This document shows, in pieces, positions 1-12,175 of a DNA stretch of 64,000 nt. Source of the DNA: Spinacia oleracea (Eukaryota; Streptophyta; Magnoliopsida; Caryophyllales; Amaranthaceae); the NCBI RefSeq assembly GCF_020520425.1, contig NC_079487.1:79923141-79987140 (forward strand). The letters run 5' to 3'. Within the stretch, counting starts at the first letter, position 1. Each line of letters begins with the position of its first letter. A model generated the notes under the pieces. The model did not search any database, was not told the DNA's origin, and saw only the letters and a program-made list of their open reading frames with translations. The translations under genes and the position numbers were made by a program.

Positions 1-2
1 CC

Positions 3-3000
3 GCCCCGGCAGTTGACGCAGAATATGCCGATCTCTTTCAAGAGATCGATGAATATGCCGAAGTTGAGGAAGAACAAACCGCAAGCTCGTTTGGGGGTAC
101 AGCGAGCCAGGCAGTCGGGGAGTCGAGTATAGTCCCATTGCCTTCGGCTGCCGAGGAGCAAGAGGTTGCTACAGCGCAAGTTAGGCCAAGAGGCCGGGAA
201 GAATCTCAGCTTCTCCCTTCGGAGATTCATCCAGATATTGGCTGGATGAGGTGGCTAGATAGGCATGGGGCCAAGATGAGAGACGACCTCTACGTGGGGG
301 AAGGATATGAGATGCACGTGCCGGCCGGTATGGACTCGACAATCAGTCTGCTCGCTGAGGGAGAGTTCCCAGTTTATGCCGCGGCTATTAAGCTTGGCAT
401 GAGGTTCCCTCCACATCCCTTCGTTGTGGAGGTTCTGGATGGGTTCAACATTGGGGTGGCTCAACTGACCCCAAACTCCTAGGCAGATATATTCGGCTAC
501 ATCGACAAAGTGCGCAGAACAACGTGGAGCCATCCTTCAACGCATTCTTGCATCAGGTTTCCATCTCTCGTTCCCCCAATGTCGCCGAGGGGTGGTTCAA
601 TCTGAGTAGCCGAGGTACGTACAAGACTGTGGTGGGTAAACTCAGCAAGTGGCACATGTGGAGGAAGAGATGGGTCGTGTTTCATACTGACGACCAGGAG
701 ATGTATGATAGAATGAGCCGCTGGAGTCGCACGGCTAATTATATGGAACGCGACGAGGCTCTCCCGCCCCTTACTGCCGAGGAGTGGGATCACATAATGG
801 TATTATTTAAGGCCAACACCCATCACTTGATGGCTGACAATACCTTTCATGTGCCGGCCGAGTGGTTGCCGCACATAAGCCAGTTACGGAATGAAGCATT
901 TCTAGCTGCTGTGGGTTTAGGATATTCTATGACCCAAGGTAGAATGTTAGATTATATGCCGTCCGGCTTCGTTCAAATCTTTTTCTCACTATTGCTCCTT
1001 TGTGTGTGCAGAGGAAGGGATGAGCAAGCTGTCTGCAACAGATACTGGCAAGGGCGACATGACTGACTGGATGGCCGACATCTATGAGGCCAAGATGAAG
1101 AAGGCCAAGGCCGAGTTGGAGGAGAAGGTGAGTATCAATTTTTTCTCATTTCGTCCTCTTTGTGAATTAAATTTTACTCGTCCAAAATTAGTGACGAGCG
1201 TCCTTTAGTGGTGACGAGCCATTATTTTGTAAGTGGCTTGCGTTTGCTATGGAACGCCTCGTCATTTTCTTTTGGACGGGCGTACTTTTTAATGGCGAGC
1301 CGCTTATTTTGTAAGTGGCTTGTGGTTGCTAAGGTACGCCTCATCTCTTTCTTTTGGACGGGCGTCCTTTTTAATGACGAGCCACTATTTAGTAAGTGGC
1401 TTGTGATTGCTAATGTACGCCTCGTCACTTTCTTTTGGACGGACGTCCTTTTTAATGACGGGCCACTATTTAGTAAGTGGCGTGTGATTTCTAAGGTACG
1501 CCTCGTCACTTTCTTTTGGACTGGCGTCCTTTTTAATGATGAGCCATTATTTAGTAAGTGGCTTGTGATTGCTAAGGTACGCCTCGTCACTTTCTTTTGG
1601 ACGGGCGTCCTTTTTAATGACGGGCCACTATTTAGTAAGTGGCTTGTGATTGCTAAGGTACACCTCGTCACTTTCTTTTGGACGGGCGTCCTTTTTAATG
1701 ACGAGCCACTATTTAGTAAGTGGCTTGTGATTGCTAAGGTACTCCTCGTCACTTTCTTTTGGACGGGCGTCCTTTCTAATGACGAGCCACTATTTAGTAA
1801 GTAGCTTGTGATTGCTAAGGTACGCCTCGTCACTTTCTTTTGGACGGGCGTCCTTTTTAATGACGAGCCACTATTTAGTAAGTGGCTTGTGATTGCTAAG
1901 GTATGCCTCGTCACTTTCTTTTGGACGGGCGTCCTTTTTAATGACGAGCCATTATTTAGTAAGTGGCTTGTGATTGCTAAGGTACGCCTCGTCACTTTCT
2001 TTTGGACGGGCGTCCTTTTTAATGACGAGCCACTATTTAGTAAGTAGCTTGTGGTTGCTAAGGTACGCCTCGTCACTTTCTTTTGGACGGGCATCCTTTT
2101 TAATGACGAGCCACTATTTAGTAAGTAGCTTCTGGTTGCTAAGGTACGCCTCGTCACTTTCTTTTGGACGGGCGTCCTTTTTAATGACGAGCCACTATTT
2201 AGTAAGTAGTTGGTGATCAATTTTCTGACTTTTCTTTGTATTCTTGGTCAGCAAGCGAAGGATGCGGCTAAGGCGGTGGCGAGGGCGAAGGGGACCACTC
2301 TTTCGCAGCTGAAGAAGCGGTCAGTGCCGGCTAACTCGGAGACCCCAAGCAGCTTTAAGAAGCCTCGTCCTTGGCCATGTCGTCCAGCGAAGAAGGAGGA
2401 GTCTCAAGCTGCCAAGGGTGGTCACCCTGTTGAGGATGAGCAGGCAGTAGATAAGCCTTCCTCGATTGTGGACTTGGTGTCTAAATCAAAGTCAGGGGCC
2501 ACCAAACGGAGCCGGCGGATCCCTTAGCTGGCATTCCAGCTAATGTCCGTTCGCAAATCCCTGCGAAAGTGACCCGCCGAGCTAGGTCTTTGGGTGGTAA
2601 GTTTTACTCGAACGTCGTTCAGACGTATCGAGCCTCATCTGGCAGTTCTTCTTACTCTCCGCGCCATCCTAAGGCCATTGTTTTTCCTATAGCTAAAGAA
2701 GACAAGGGGAAGGAAGCAGCTCTGGCAGAGGACGAGAATATCCCCGCTACTCCTCACTACTCGTCAAGGGATAGGGCGGCCATATGCCGTATGGTTTTCA
2801 AAGCCGTTCCCAAAGAGTATGTCGCTTCTCTTCCTGGCCGTCGAACGGACGCTCAATTTGGTGTCATCCAAGCCAGTCTACTTGACGTGAGTTTGACTTC
2901 ATAACTTTACATGTATGTAAATGTTTTTGGACTGTTTACTAACATATACGTCTTTTTGTAGCTGTTCTGCCACATGGAGTTTTGCAAGAGTTGGAAGACC

Positions 3001-3555
3001 AATACTGCCGAGGAGCTCAAGGCTCAAGTGGCCGAGTCCGTCCATCATGGTGATTATGCTTTTAAGTCGATTGAGGAGGTCCGCTTGGAAATTCAGACGA
3101 CCATAGATCTTTAGATGAAGGAGGTGGCGTCATTAAGATCTGAAAAGGCCGAGCTGCTGAAAAAGATCCTGGCGCAGGATAGGGACATGATGGCGATGGT
3201 CAAGGAAGCCAAGAAGGCAGCGGCGGAAATACAGACGCTCCAGGACCAGCTTCGGGAGTACCGTCAAGTCAAGGAAGCAGCCGACCAAGCTAAGCGACTT
3301 CAGGGGGAGCTGGAAACTGCTAGGTCGCATGTTCGCGCCTTGCGTGAGCATCTTCATGAGTCCTACGACCAAGGGGAGAAGGCGGCGAAGGACGCCGTTA
3401 AGCATGCCTGGGAGAATCACATGCAGGAATATGACCTCGCGTGGTTCCAGCGACGCTTAGAACACAGTGATGCTGTGTTGGCTGCTGAGCGTCTCGGGCA
3501 GCCACCCCTGGAGTTTGTGCCTTCTGATGACGAGGACGACGCTGCTGCCCCCTGA
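3..3555 (+). pseudogene. Antisense additional ORF of the gypsy element (putative gypsy-type transposon domain), spliced and decayed
   Basis: The frame is open from the left edge (no start seen) to a stop at 480-482, then continues in another frame at about 524. The protein has an acidic N-terminus, a globular part around 230-960 resembling the plant domain once named putative gypsy-type transposon (PF04195), and a coiled-coil C-terminus (3115-3555) ending in an acidic tail. Splice sites fit introns at 939-1011, 1128-2251 and 2887-2961. Breaks are the TAG at 480, a frameshift near 515-523, a frameshift between 2527 and 2569, and a TAG at 3112. It lies downstream of and antisense to gypsy pol, so transcripts from the two could pair. 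Its role in the element is not known. Domain assignment is from memory of the family pattern. Confidence 0.7.
1208..2207 (+). repeat. 81-bp tandem repeat array, about 12 copies, inside the antisense ORF's second intron
   Basis: Successive copies of the motif around TTTAGTAAGTGG are spaced 81 bp (for example 1391 and 1472). Each unit also carries TTTTGGACGGGCGTCC and AATGACGAGCCA. Because 81 is a multiple of three, both strands show long open frames with a 27-residue periodicity (plus 1208-1804, minus 2220-1222). The flanking GT at 1128 and AG at 2251 indicate that the array is intronic. Tandem arrays in the 3' part of Tat elements are known seeds of plant satellites. Confidence 0.92.
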
Positions 3556-5066
3556 TTTGCTGCCTTCTTCTTTGTAACAATTTCAGTTTTAGTGTTCTTA
3601 TGCCTTAGGGCAAAAACAATTTCTTTTTGTTATGTTTTGGCGCCGCTGGCGTCTGTACCATTGTGCCTGCTGAGCACACAACAATTTCTTTTTTGGCTAC
3701 TTTTGCACGCCTTACTATGGGCGTTGTTCTATAAGTAGGCTACTTCCGTTGTTTCTTTTATCTCGTGTTTATTTGTTTTTCGTACTTCGGTTTTTTCTTA
3801 ACCATGGTGCTACCAATCAATAGGTATGGTCGTCACCTTATCTGACGCTCATCAAAAGGTATAACCTGCCCGTCAGATGAAGATGGCAACGAAGGTGTGA
3901 ATGTTATGAAATGTTACCGCCGGCCGTTAAGTATACATTAGGCACTTATGTGGTCGTCACGTTTTGTTGACGAGCTTGTCTATAGTGATATCAATAAGTA
4001 TGACTGTCGCTAGTCATGCTCGTCAGATGAAATGGATGACCATTGTTTCGCCCAACAAACTTTTCTCCAAGGTTATTTCCGCCGCGGGCACTTGAGTATG
4101 CGCTCGTCACAATCTTTGACGAGCGTGTCTACTACGATATTGATTGACGCAAGTCAATCAATATGTATGATTGCCGCTAGACATGCTCGTCAAATGGAAT
4201 GGACGACCAAGGAATTTGTATGAACAACCCTTTGCTCCAAGGATGTTCGTGCCGCCGAACCTTTGGGCAAACAACTTTTGCTCCGAGGTTATTTCTGCCG
4301 CGGGCACCTGAGTATGCGCTCGGCACTTATGTGGTCATCACAATCTTTGACGAGCGTGTCTACTACGATATTGATTGACGCAAGTCAATCAATAGGTATG
4401 ATTTCCGCTAGACATGCTCGTCAAATGGAATGGACGACCTAGGAATTTGTATGAACAACCCTTTGTTCCAAGGATGTTTGTGCCGCCGAACTTTTGGGAA
4501 AACAACTTTTGCTCCAAGGTTATTTCTGCCGTGGAACTATTGGGTAAACAACCTTTGTCTCAAGGTCATTTGTGCCGCTAAACTTGTCTACAAGCAACCT
4601 ATGTGTCTAGGTCTTTCTTGCCGCAGAGCCTTTGGGCAAACAACCTTTGTCTCAAGGTCATTTGTGCCGCGGAACTTTTGGGCAAGCGGCATGTTGAGCC
4701 CTTGCGTACGGGTTAGCCAGCGGCATGTTGAGCCGCTGAGGTGACAGTTGGATAGGTGATCAACCTACAACTTGGTGCTAATCTAGGCCACTTCTTAGGC
4801 TTCAAACAATTAGGCTTGTTACGAATAGGTACTAATCTGGGCCACTTCTCAGGCCGTCATTCAATTAGGCTTTGGAGTGCACGGGGTGAGTAATTTTATT
4901 TTTGACGTGCGAGCAATAAATAATATAAAACAAGTAGAGTAGTATTATTTATAACTTTGCAAGGCGAATTTAGCCGGTTAGAAAAGTGATTACCACCCTA
5001 TTGAGACCATTAGAGGTCGCTTCTTAAGCAACGGGTCCTTCAATGTAAGGCGAAGCTAGCATATAC
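3556..5066. repeat. Non-coding spacer between gypsy pol and the antisense ORF, with diverged internal repeats
   Basis: No coding frame is convincing. A block of about 300 bp is partly duplicated: the segment with GACGAGCGTGTCTACTACGA near 4120 recurs near 4350. A short motif of the type TTTGTGCCGCCGAACTTTTG recurs between 4230 and 4690. A third pair, with CTAATCTAGGCCACTTCT and CTAATCTGGGCCACTTCT, lies at 4780-4870. The spacer is probably the common 3' untranslated region of two convergent reading frames. Confidence 0.6.
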
Positions 5067-8000
5067 CTAGAAGAAATATTTCTTGAGATTGTCAGCATTC
5101 CAGGTGCGCAGAATAGGCCGTCCCTGCATGTCCTGAATGCGGTAAGGTCCATCCCTGACTTCATCATAGATCTCATAGGGTCCTTCCCAGGTAGGCGTCA
5201 ACTTACCCTGTTCATTGGCTCGGCCTGTGGATTCCATTTTCGGAGGACAAAATCTCCCACTTTGAGCACTCTGTTAGAGACTTTCTTGTTGTATTCCCTC
5301 GCCATTCTTATCTTGTACAGCTGTTGTCTTAGGGCTGCATTTCCTATAACCTCAGACAAGAAATCCAAGGCCGCCCCGGTTAGCATTTTCGTCGTACAGC
5401 ATGACCCTCAAGGTTGGTTCACACATCTCTATGGGTAAGACAGCCTCGGCACCATAAGCTAGCAAGAAGGGTGTTTCGCCGGTGGAGTTTTTAGCCGTGG
5501 TGCGGATTGACCATAAGACGTTTGCAACTCATCAGCCCATAGACCTTTGGCTTCGTCAAGCTTCTTTTTCATCCCTTTAGAGATTATTTTGTTGAATGCC
5601 TCAACCTGGCCATTGGCTTGGGGACGTCCGACAGAAGCAAAACAGCTGTGTATGCTATGGTCCGTTAGCCATTCTTTCAGCTTAGGCGTCTCAAACTGAG
5701 GCCCATTATCAAAGACGATAGCCTGTGGAATTCCAAAACGAGTCATGATATTTTTCCAAATGAATGCTCGTACATCACTGGTTTTTATATTCTTGAGTGC
5801 TTCTGCCTCCACCCACTTGGTGAAGTAATCTACAACAACAATGACATAACGCCTCCCTCCAGGAGCGACAGTAAACGGGCCTAGGAGATCCATTCCCCAC
5901 TTAGAAAAAGGAATTGGACTCATGATAGGTGTCAGAACTCGAGTCGGTCGGTGTATTAGGTGAGCAAAGCGCTGGCATTTGTCACACTTCTTGACCAATG
6001 AGATTGCGTCATCCTTAAGAGTCGGTCAATAATAGCCGGTTCGAAGTGCCTTTTCTGCCAAGGCCCTTCCCCCAATGTGCGAGCTACACAGTCCCTGGTG
6101 AAGGTCTTCTAGAATTTCTTGCCCCTTTTCAGGCGTCACACATCTCAACAAAGGACGGGAGTAGGCCTTTTTGTAAAGAGTGTCGTTCCACATTTCAAAC
6201 CAGGAGCATTTTTCTGAAGTTTTGCCGCTTGCCTTGAGTCTTCTGGCAAGACTCCATTCATTTTGAAGTTAATTATGTCATCCATCCACGTGGAGGTCCT
6301 GTCCAGAGTTTCTACCTCCATCTGCTCAACACTTTTTTGTTCCTTTACCTCCCAGAACACGTGACGGGGGGTGTCACAAGATGCAGAGCTGGCCAATTTC
6401 GACAAGGCATCGGCTTGGTTTTTTCTGAGCGAGGGACCTGCCTTACTTCAAAGCTTTCAAGTTGCTCCATCTCTTGGTGGACGGCCTGCATATACTTAAT
6501 CATCGTCGGTTCCCTAGCCTCGTAGGATCCATTATCCCGGCTCCACATCCGTTCTGCGTGGACGAACCATCTACGTACAGTGTCCAAACCGTCCTCATAT
6601 TCTTGGCAAAGACAGGCCTCGTCATTTCAACAATAAAGTCTGCACAAGCTTGCCCCTTGACGGCTTTCCTGGGTTCATATGTAATATCAAAGGTATTCAG
6701 CTCGATAACCCAATTCAGCATTCGGCCTGATGCCTCCAGCTTCGTGAAAGGCAGTTTAAGTGGTTGATCCGTGTAGACCACTATCCTGTGGGCTAAGAAG
6801 GAAGGACGAAGCTTTTTGCTGGCCATGAACAAGGCTAAACCGAATTTTTCCACTGTAGGGTATCTAATTTCAGCATTTTGAAGAACATGACTGACGAAGT
6901 ACACTGGCATCTGTATTCCTTCCCTCTCTGTCAGTAGAACGGCACTCAACGAGTGTTCAAATACAGCAAGATACATGTATAAAGTCTCTCCCTGCAAAGG
7001 GCTAACAAGACGAGGTAAGGTGTGCAAATGATCTTTTAATTTTACCAGTGCCGCCTCGGCTTCACCCGACCATTCAAACTTAGCCTTCTCTCTGATTGCT
7101 CTAAAAAAGTAGTGACATTTGTCTCCGGCTCTGGAAAGAAATATGCCTAGGGCGGCCAGACAACCTATGAGCCGCTGGACTTCTTTTACTATCTTTGGTG
7201 AGCTCATATCAATTACTGCCTGGATCTTGTCCGGGTTGGCTTCAATTCCTCTTTCATCAATCAAGAAACCTAAGAATTTGCCCGACGTTACTCCAAACAC
7301 ACACTTTTTAGGATTCAATCTCATGTTGTAAGCTCGAATAGTCTCAAATGTCTCCCTCAGATCTGCTATATGTGCCGCCCGCTGCTTACTTTTCACAATC
7401 ATATCATCAATGTAAGCTTTAATGTTTCTGTCGAGCTGTTTGGTGAACACAGTGTTAATGAGACGTTGAAAGGTGGCTGGTGCATTCTTTAACCCAAACG
7501 GCATTACTTTGTAGCAGTATAGACCTTGTTCTGTAACAATGACGTCTTTTTCCTAGTCGTCAGGCCACAAGGGGATCTGGTGAAACCCTGAGTATGCATC
7601 CATGAAGCTCATCATGGCATGTCCTGCCGTGGAGTCGACAAGCCGGTCGATCTTTGGCAGTGGGAAGCTGTCTTTGGGACATGCCTTATTGAGGTTTGTG
7701 TAATCAACACACATCCTCCAGGTGCCGTTTGGTTTCTTGACGAGGACCACATTAGCAACCCAGTCGGGATACTGACTAGGCCGAACAAACCCTGCATCCA
7801 TCAACTTCTGAATTTCCGCCGCTGCCGCCTGATTTCTATCTTCCCCATGGTTCCTTTTCTTCTGACGGACCGGTTTAAAATTTTGGTCCACATTCAGCTT
7901 ATGGACGGCCACGCCAGGGTCAATGCCCGGCATTTCTTCAACAGTAAAGGCAAAGATATCTTCAAATTCTCTCAATAGGTGGACCAACTCTGCCGCCAGC

Positions 8001-8279
8001 GGGTCGTCAGGAGGAATTCCAATGGGCACTACTCTGTCTGGCTTATCTGTATTCAATACCACATTAAAATGATCCCCAACAGGCTTTGGTCGTCTTTCTT
8101 CCATGTGCACCGCTGAGATAGTCAGTGTCTCTTTCAGGGATTTGGATTGTGTGCCGCCACACTTTCGTTTGTTTCCCAACGTGTCTTTCTCTTCACCTGA
8201 CCCCCATGCTTCTAGGCTCAAGGTGGTTAAATAGCAGTCTCTAGCCTGCTGTTGATCATCATGTGTGGTGTTGACGCTA
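5067..8279 (-). pseudogene. gypsy pol: reverse transcriptase, RNase H, integrase (broken)
   Basis: In protein order: the linker after protease (8279-7900), reverse transcriptase (about 7860-7300) with the catalytic YIDDM box, RNase H (starting with the LYVDGSS motif near 6560), then integrase. The integrase has a CDKC zinc segment near 5990, the catalytic-core aspartates in MDLLGP and VFDNGPQF, the glutamate in GQVEAFNK, and a C-terminal part ending with a TAG at 5067-5069. Damage seen: an in-frame TAG at 7553-7555 just before the RT palm, a deletion of very roughly 60 codons plus a frame change inside RNase H near 6500-6550, a frameshift near 6420, and breaks near 6140, 6030 and 5460-5390. 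The upstream protease lies 41.6 kb away at 49868 because younger elements split the gene. Confidence 0.88.
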
Positions 8280-9577
8280 TGTTATTCCAGTAGGAACACA
8301 CACAAGAGGGGGGGGTGAATTGTAATTCGAACTTTGATAGAGTTTCTTTCGAAACCAAGGAACAGTAAAGGAACTAAGAGCAAGAAAGACTAAAATAACA
8401 ATTGTGAGAACTTCTTGACACTAATCAAGAAGAGAATTTCTTTTATTATGGCAATACCTCGATTACAATGACTCTCTAACACAAGTTCCTCTCTAACTCA
8501 TGTTCCTCACAGTAATCTACTCAGATTACAACTCTCTCTTCTTCACTTTCTCTCAGACTTAAACTCTAAGTCTTTACAGGATAACTTTATCCTCTCTAAT
8601 ACAAAAATACAATTCGTGTTTAGATAACTCTAGATATTAATAATGCTTTTGTATATATAAAGAACTTAGGAACTCTGAATTAACTAGGACACAAACTGTT
8701 TTAGAAAATCTTTGATAATACGTTTTTAGGAAAGCAAAAACTCTTCGATTGTTTGTGTATCTTTAACTAAAAACGATTTCCCTTTTATAGAGTTTATCCC
8801 TAGGGTTAGTTCCCTTTAAAACCTCAACTACTAACTGCCAGTACTTTGGTCTCCACGTCCCTTGACTTGAGGAACAAGGGGAAGACCACTTCCCACGTTC
8901 AACCACAAAGCAGTTAGGGTTTTGACTCAATCAAACTCTAAAAGATTTTCTTTAAAACAGATTTTTATTTATCTACAAAAACTTAGGAGAATTTTTAGGA
9001 AAATAAGTTTTGCTTAAATAAAATAAAACGTAAATCTATTTTATATTAAATATGTAAAACTTATTTTTATTTAATGAAATGCTTTCCATAAAAATTGCTT
9101 CCAGTAAAATAAATGGCCTAATTAAATCACAAGTTCCTTGAGTATCCTATATACCGTTAGCATGATTAATATTTACATAAAATTCTAAGTACAGTAGACT
9201 ACCTAGACTTTTATGTCTTCCCTTTGTCTGGAACTTGCAACTCAGAAGCTTCAGACGTTCCAGCTCTGGAACATTGATGAGTTCCTCTCATGCTAACATA
9301 GGAACTCGTGGCTATGAGTCTGTAATTGTTCTTGTGGGTGTGAAGAACTCTTGATATGTAAAATATGTTGCTCCTCTTGTGACTTCAAAACTCAACCTAA
9401 TACTGCTTCCAGCTCAGGAACTCCAGTAGCTGTTCCAAGTGCATATCAGGAACTTCAACATCTGATTCAAGTTCCTATCCTAATAGGAGCTTAGGCACTT
9501 ACCTGCCTAAAGTCATTAGCAACCACAATCAGGAAGTTTGCAATATTTGTGTCATCAACCAAAACCCAGGAACAACA
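8280..9577 (-). repeat. 3' LTR of copia copy A
   Basis: The 1298-bp LTR has TG..CA ends. It abuts gypsy pol sequence at 8279, which marks the insertion point. On minus, CTATAAAAGG at 8790-8781 is a good TATA box. Apart from scattered substitutions it is collinear with 17287-18583. Confidence 0.93.
8781..8790 (-). promoter_or_regulatory. TATA box in copia LTR
   Basis: CTATAAAAGG on minus, in the 3' LTR of copy A. The same site is at 17787-17796 in the shared LTR, where it would drive copy A. Confidence 0.55.
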
Positions 9578-9592
9578 ATATTCCCCCTTTTT
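9578..9592 (-). other. Polypurine tract of copia copy A
   Basis: On minus, AAAAAGGGGGAATAT directly precedes the 3' LTR. The same tract precedes the shared LTR for copy B, starting at 18584. This is the expected plus-strand priming site. Confidence 0.8.
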
Positions 9593-10039
9593 GGTGATGG
9601 CAACACTTGCAAACTTTTTACAAAGAGAATAAACCCAAGCTGGAACAGATACAGACTTAAAAAAAACTAAAAAACAAAAATAAACTTACATAGAGTACAT
9701 AAGAAGGTGATTCAGGAACTAGATTGATTCTGCCTTTGGAAGTTTGCACCTTTGACTTCCCCCTGTTGACATTAACAAAAAGCATAGCACGAAATATAGC
9801 CATTCCAAACACAGTGCCCCACGATCAACGTTTGGCAAGTTAAGCTAGCCTCAAAGTGTTAGACTAACTCACACAATAAATTAGAAAGCAAGCAGTAATT
9901 ATCAATACCAGAAAACACAAAGATACTAACCAAGCAAATTAAGATAAGATGGAACAAATACCCAAGTTTTGAAAATTATACAGACTAAAATAAAAAGATT
10001 GTTCCATGGAAAAAGAAATTTAAACATAGGAGAGATGGA

Positions 10040-11822
10040 TTAGGCTTGGGATGGGGAACCAGAACCAGCTATTTCTTCGACCACTGTTTCTTCAAAGGAT
10101 TCCAGATTGTTGATTTTGGTGAGAATGGTGGCACGAGTGGCATTGGCTTGATCTGAGTAGTGTTGGAGATTGGTTTGAAGAGTCTTGACACTATCAACCA
10201 ATGCACCAATGTGAGCTTTCATTGTACTGATCCTGTGGTCTATTCCCTCCTGCAGTTCCACTAGACGAGCAACTGATGCCTTGAGCTCCAATATCTGATC
10301 ATCTTTTGTGTTCTAGGCACCCCAATGATCTTGAACATGTTCCTGGGCAGATGGAACACGACGAGATTTGGATTTCTTGGAGGATCTAGGTGTCCTGGTC
10401 CTAGGCATAGCAGCTTCAGGCAGTTCCTCCTGCTTAATAGGAACAACATCCTCTTCAATAGGCATTTCTTTGACTTCTCCTACCTCATTTATTTCCATAA
10501 AACACTGGACCTCTCTTCTTATTTTCTTGCATAGCCACCCTCATGCATTTTCTTTTCCCTTGGGATCCTACACTCTTTCTTTTCCCTTTAGGAACTCGAG
10601 ACAAAGTCACCTCCAAGTGCTCGAGTTCCTCCTCTTCTTCTTCTTCTTTAACTACTGTTCCCTCTTGATCTTCCTCATCTTGTTTCTCTTCTTTTCCAGC
10701 CCTAATGACTTTGCCCTGAACCACCTTAAGATTTAACAGAGTGAGCATTTCAAGTTGAAGGATTTGGGTTGATTTTAAGGGGATGACATAGCAGGGGCTA
10801 AGGTCAACTGAGAAGCTTTTGAAGATTTCTGTGAGAAGGGAGGAGTATGGAATTTTGTATTTAGGGATACAGGTGGATAGATGTTTGATCATGATTGCTG
10901 GAAAGTTTATGGGAATTTTTCTTTCAAGGCAATACATGAGACATGCATCAAACAGACTGGCTATGTTTCTTTTCTGGGTTCGAGGAACTACACCTCTCCA
11001 CACAATATTAAACAGTAATTTTTGAAGGGGTGAGAAGCAGTTGTGTGTGGTGGAGGTGGAAACTTTGGAATCTCCTCCAATGGAACCAAAAATGTCATTC
11101 TCATTTACATTATCAATTGTCACAGTGACTTGACCTTTTAACCACATATCAACACCCCTATTGGGTGTACCAAACAGCTGTTCCAGATAAGAAGCATCAA
11201 ATTCGATGCGAGTTCCATTCACTTTGCTTGAACATACATTATCAACACAAGCAAAATTTTCGCAAAATTATTTCATAGCTTCAGGAATTAAAGGTGATTT
11301 GGCATAGGTACTCAACAGACTTACCCATTTTTGTTGTTCGAGGATTTCCATCAACTCATTGAACTTTGTGGCTTCACACCATGTTGAGTTGATTGCAAAC
11401 CCTTCGACCAGATTGTTTTCCTTTGCAGAGAGTTTCTTGGACCCTTTTCCTTCCCCCTGAGTTTGAGCACTCTCCTGTAATTCCTCTGTTTCCTCAATTT
11501 GTTCCCCAGAAGTGTCAACTCGACGCTTTTTGGATTTTCTTGTGGAGGATCTAGGGTTTGAAATTGGGGATTTTATTTCAATGTCGGTGTCGATTGGTTC
11601 CCCCTGAGTAATTGCGAGTATTGGATTGTGAGATCGAAGGGGAATTGGTGATTGCATGGGTGAGGTATCCATGGGAACTGGAGAAGATGGATTTCTTTTT
11701 CGTTTGAGGGAAGTGAAATCGGTGTTGTTGCTTGTGAGAACCATGGTGAAGCGTTTTATAGGTGGAGGGAAAGGTGGTGTCAGTGGAGAAAGCGTGTGTG
11801 AGAGGGAGAAAGGGGGTTGCAT
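10040..11822 (-). pseudogene. Additional sense ORF of copia copy A (plant transposon-protein-like, coiled-coil tail)
   Basis: The ORF lies between pol and the 3' LTR, where Sireviruses carry env-like or other extra ORFs. The N-terminal 180 residues are low-complexity with a basic KSKKRR cluster, a likely nuclear signal. The middle (about 11340-10790) resembles the putative plant transposon protein domain (PF20167 pattern: small LFGTPN loop, then helices containing LFNIVWR and LFDACLMYC). The C-terminus is glutamate/lysine-rich and then coiled-coil. I see no transmembrane segment that would support an envelope. Lesions are a TAA at 11268-11270 (a Glu codon in copy B), one extra A near 10500, and a TAG at 10313-10315 (Trp in copy B). 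The function is unknown. Confidence 0.65.
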
Positions 11823-12175
11823 GGGTTGAATCAGAAAGTGAAGAGTTTCTCCTATTTATTGCCAATGGAACCGTTCCAAACATTCTTTGAATGCGGGTAT
11901 TCGTTTTTGAATTTTAAAAGTTTGTTTTAAAAAATATTTAAAAGAAAAGTATAAAAATAAAATAAAACTGTGTTTGACTTGGTATTGACTTGCTTAATTT
12001 TGTATCTTTGAATTAACTAGTTTGAAAGGAACTGTTTACCTTACACATTTGGAGTGTGAGTTTGTTTGCCACGATGGTAAGCTTCAACTATGTTTGCACA
12101 CAAGATTTTGTGTTTGTAATAGTCTATATGTACTATAGTTTTTGCCTTTGCCTTAGAGGAACTTCAATTTAGCAA

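Noticed and set aside
1222-2220. 332-residue minus-strand open frame
   Set aside because: It is the 81-bp tandem array read in a fortuitously open frame, and it lies in an intron-like segment. No start context or domain.
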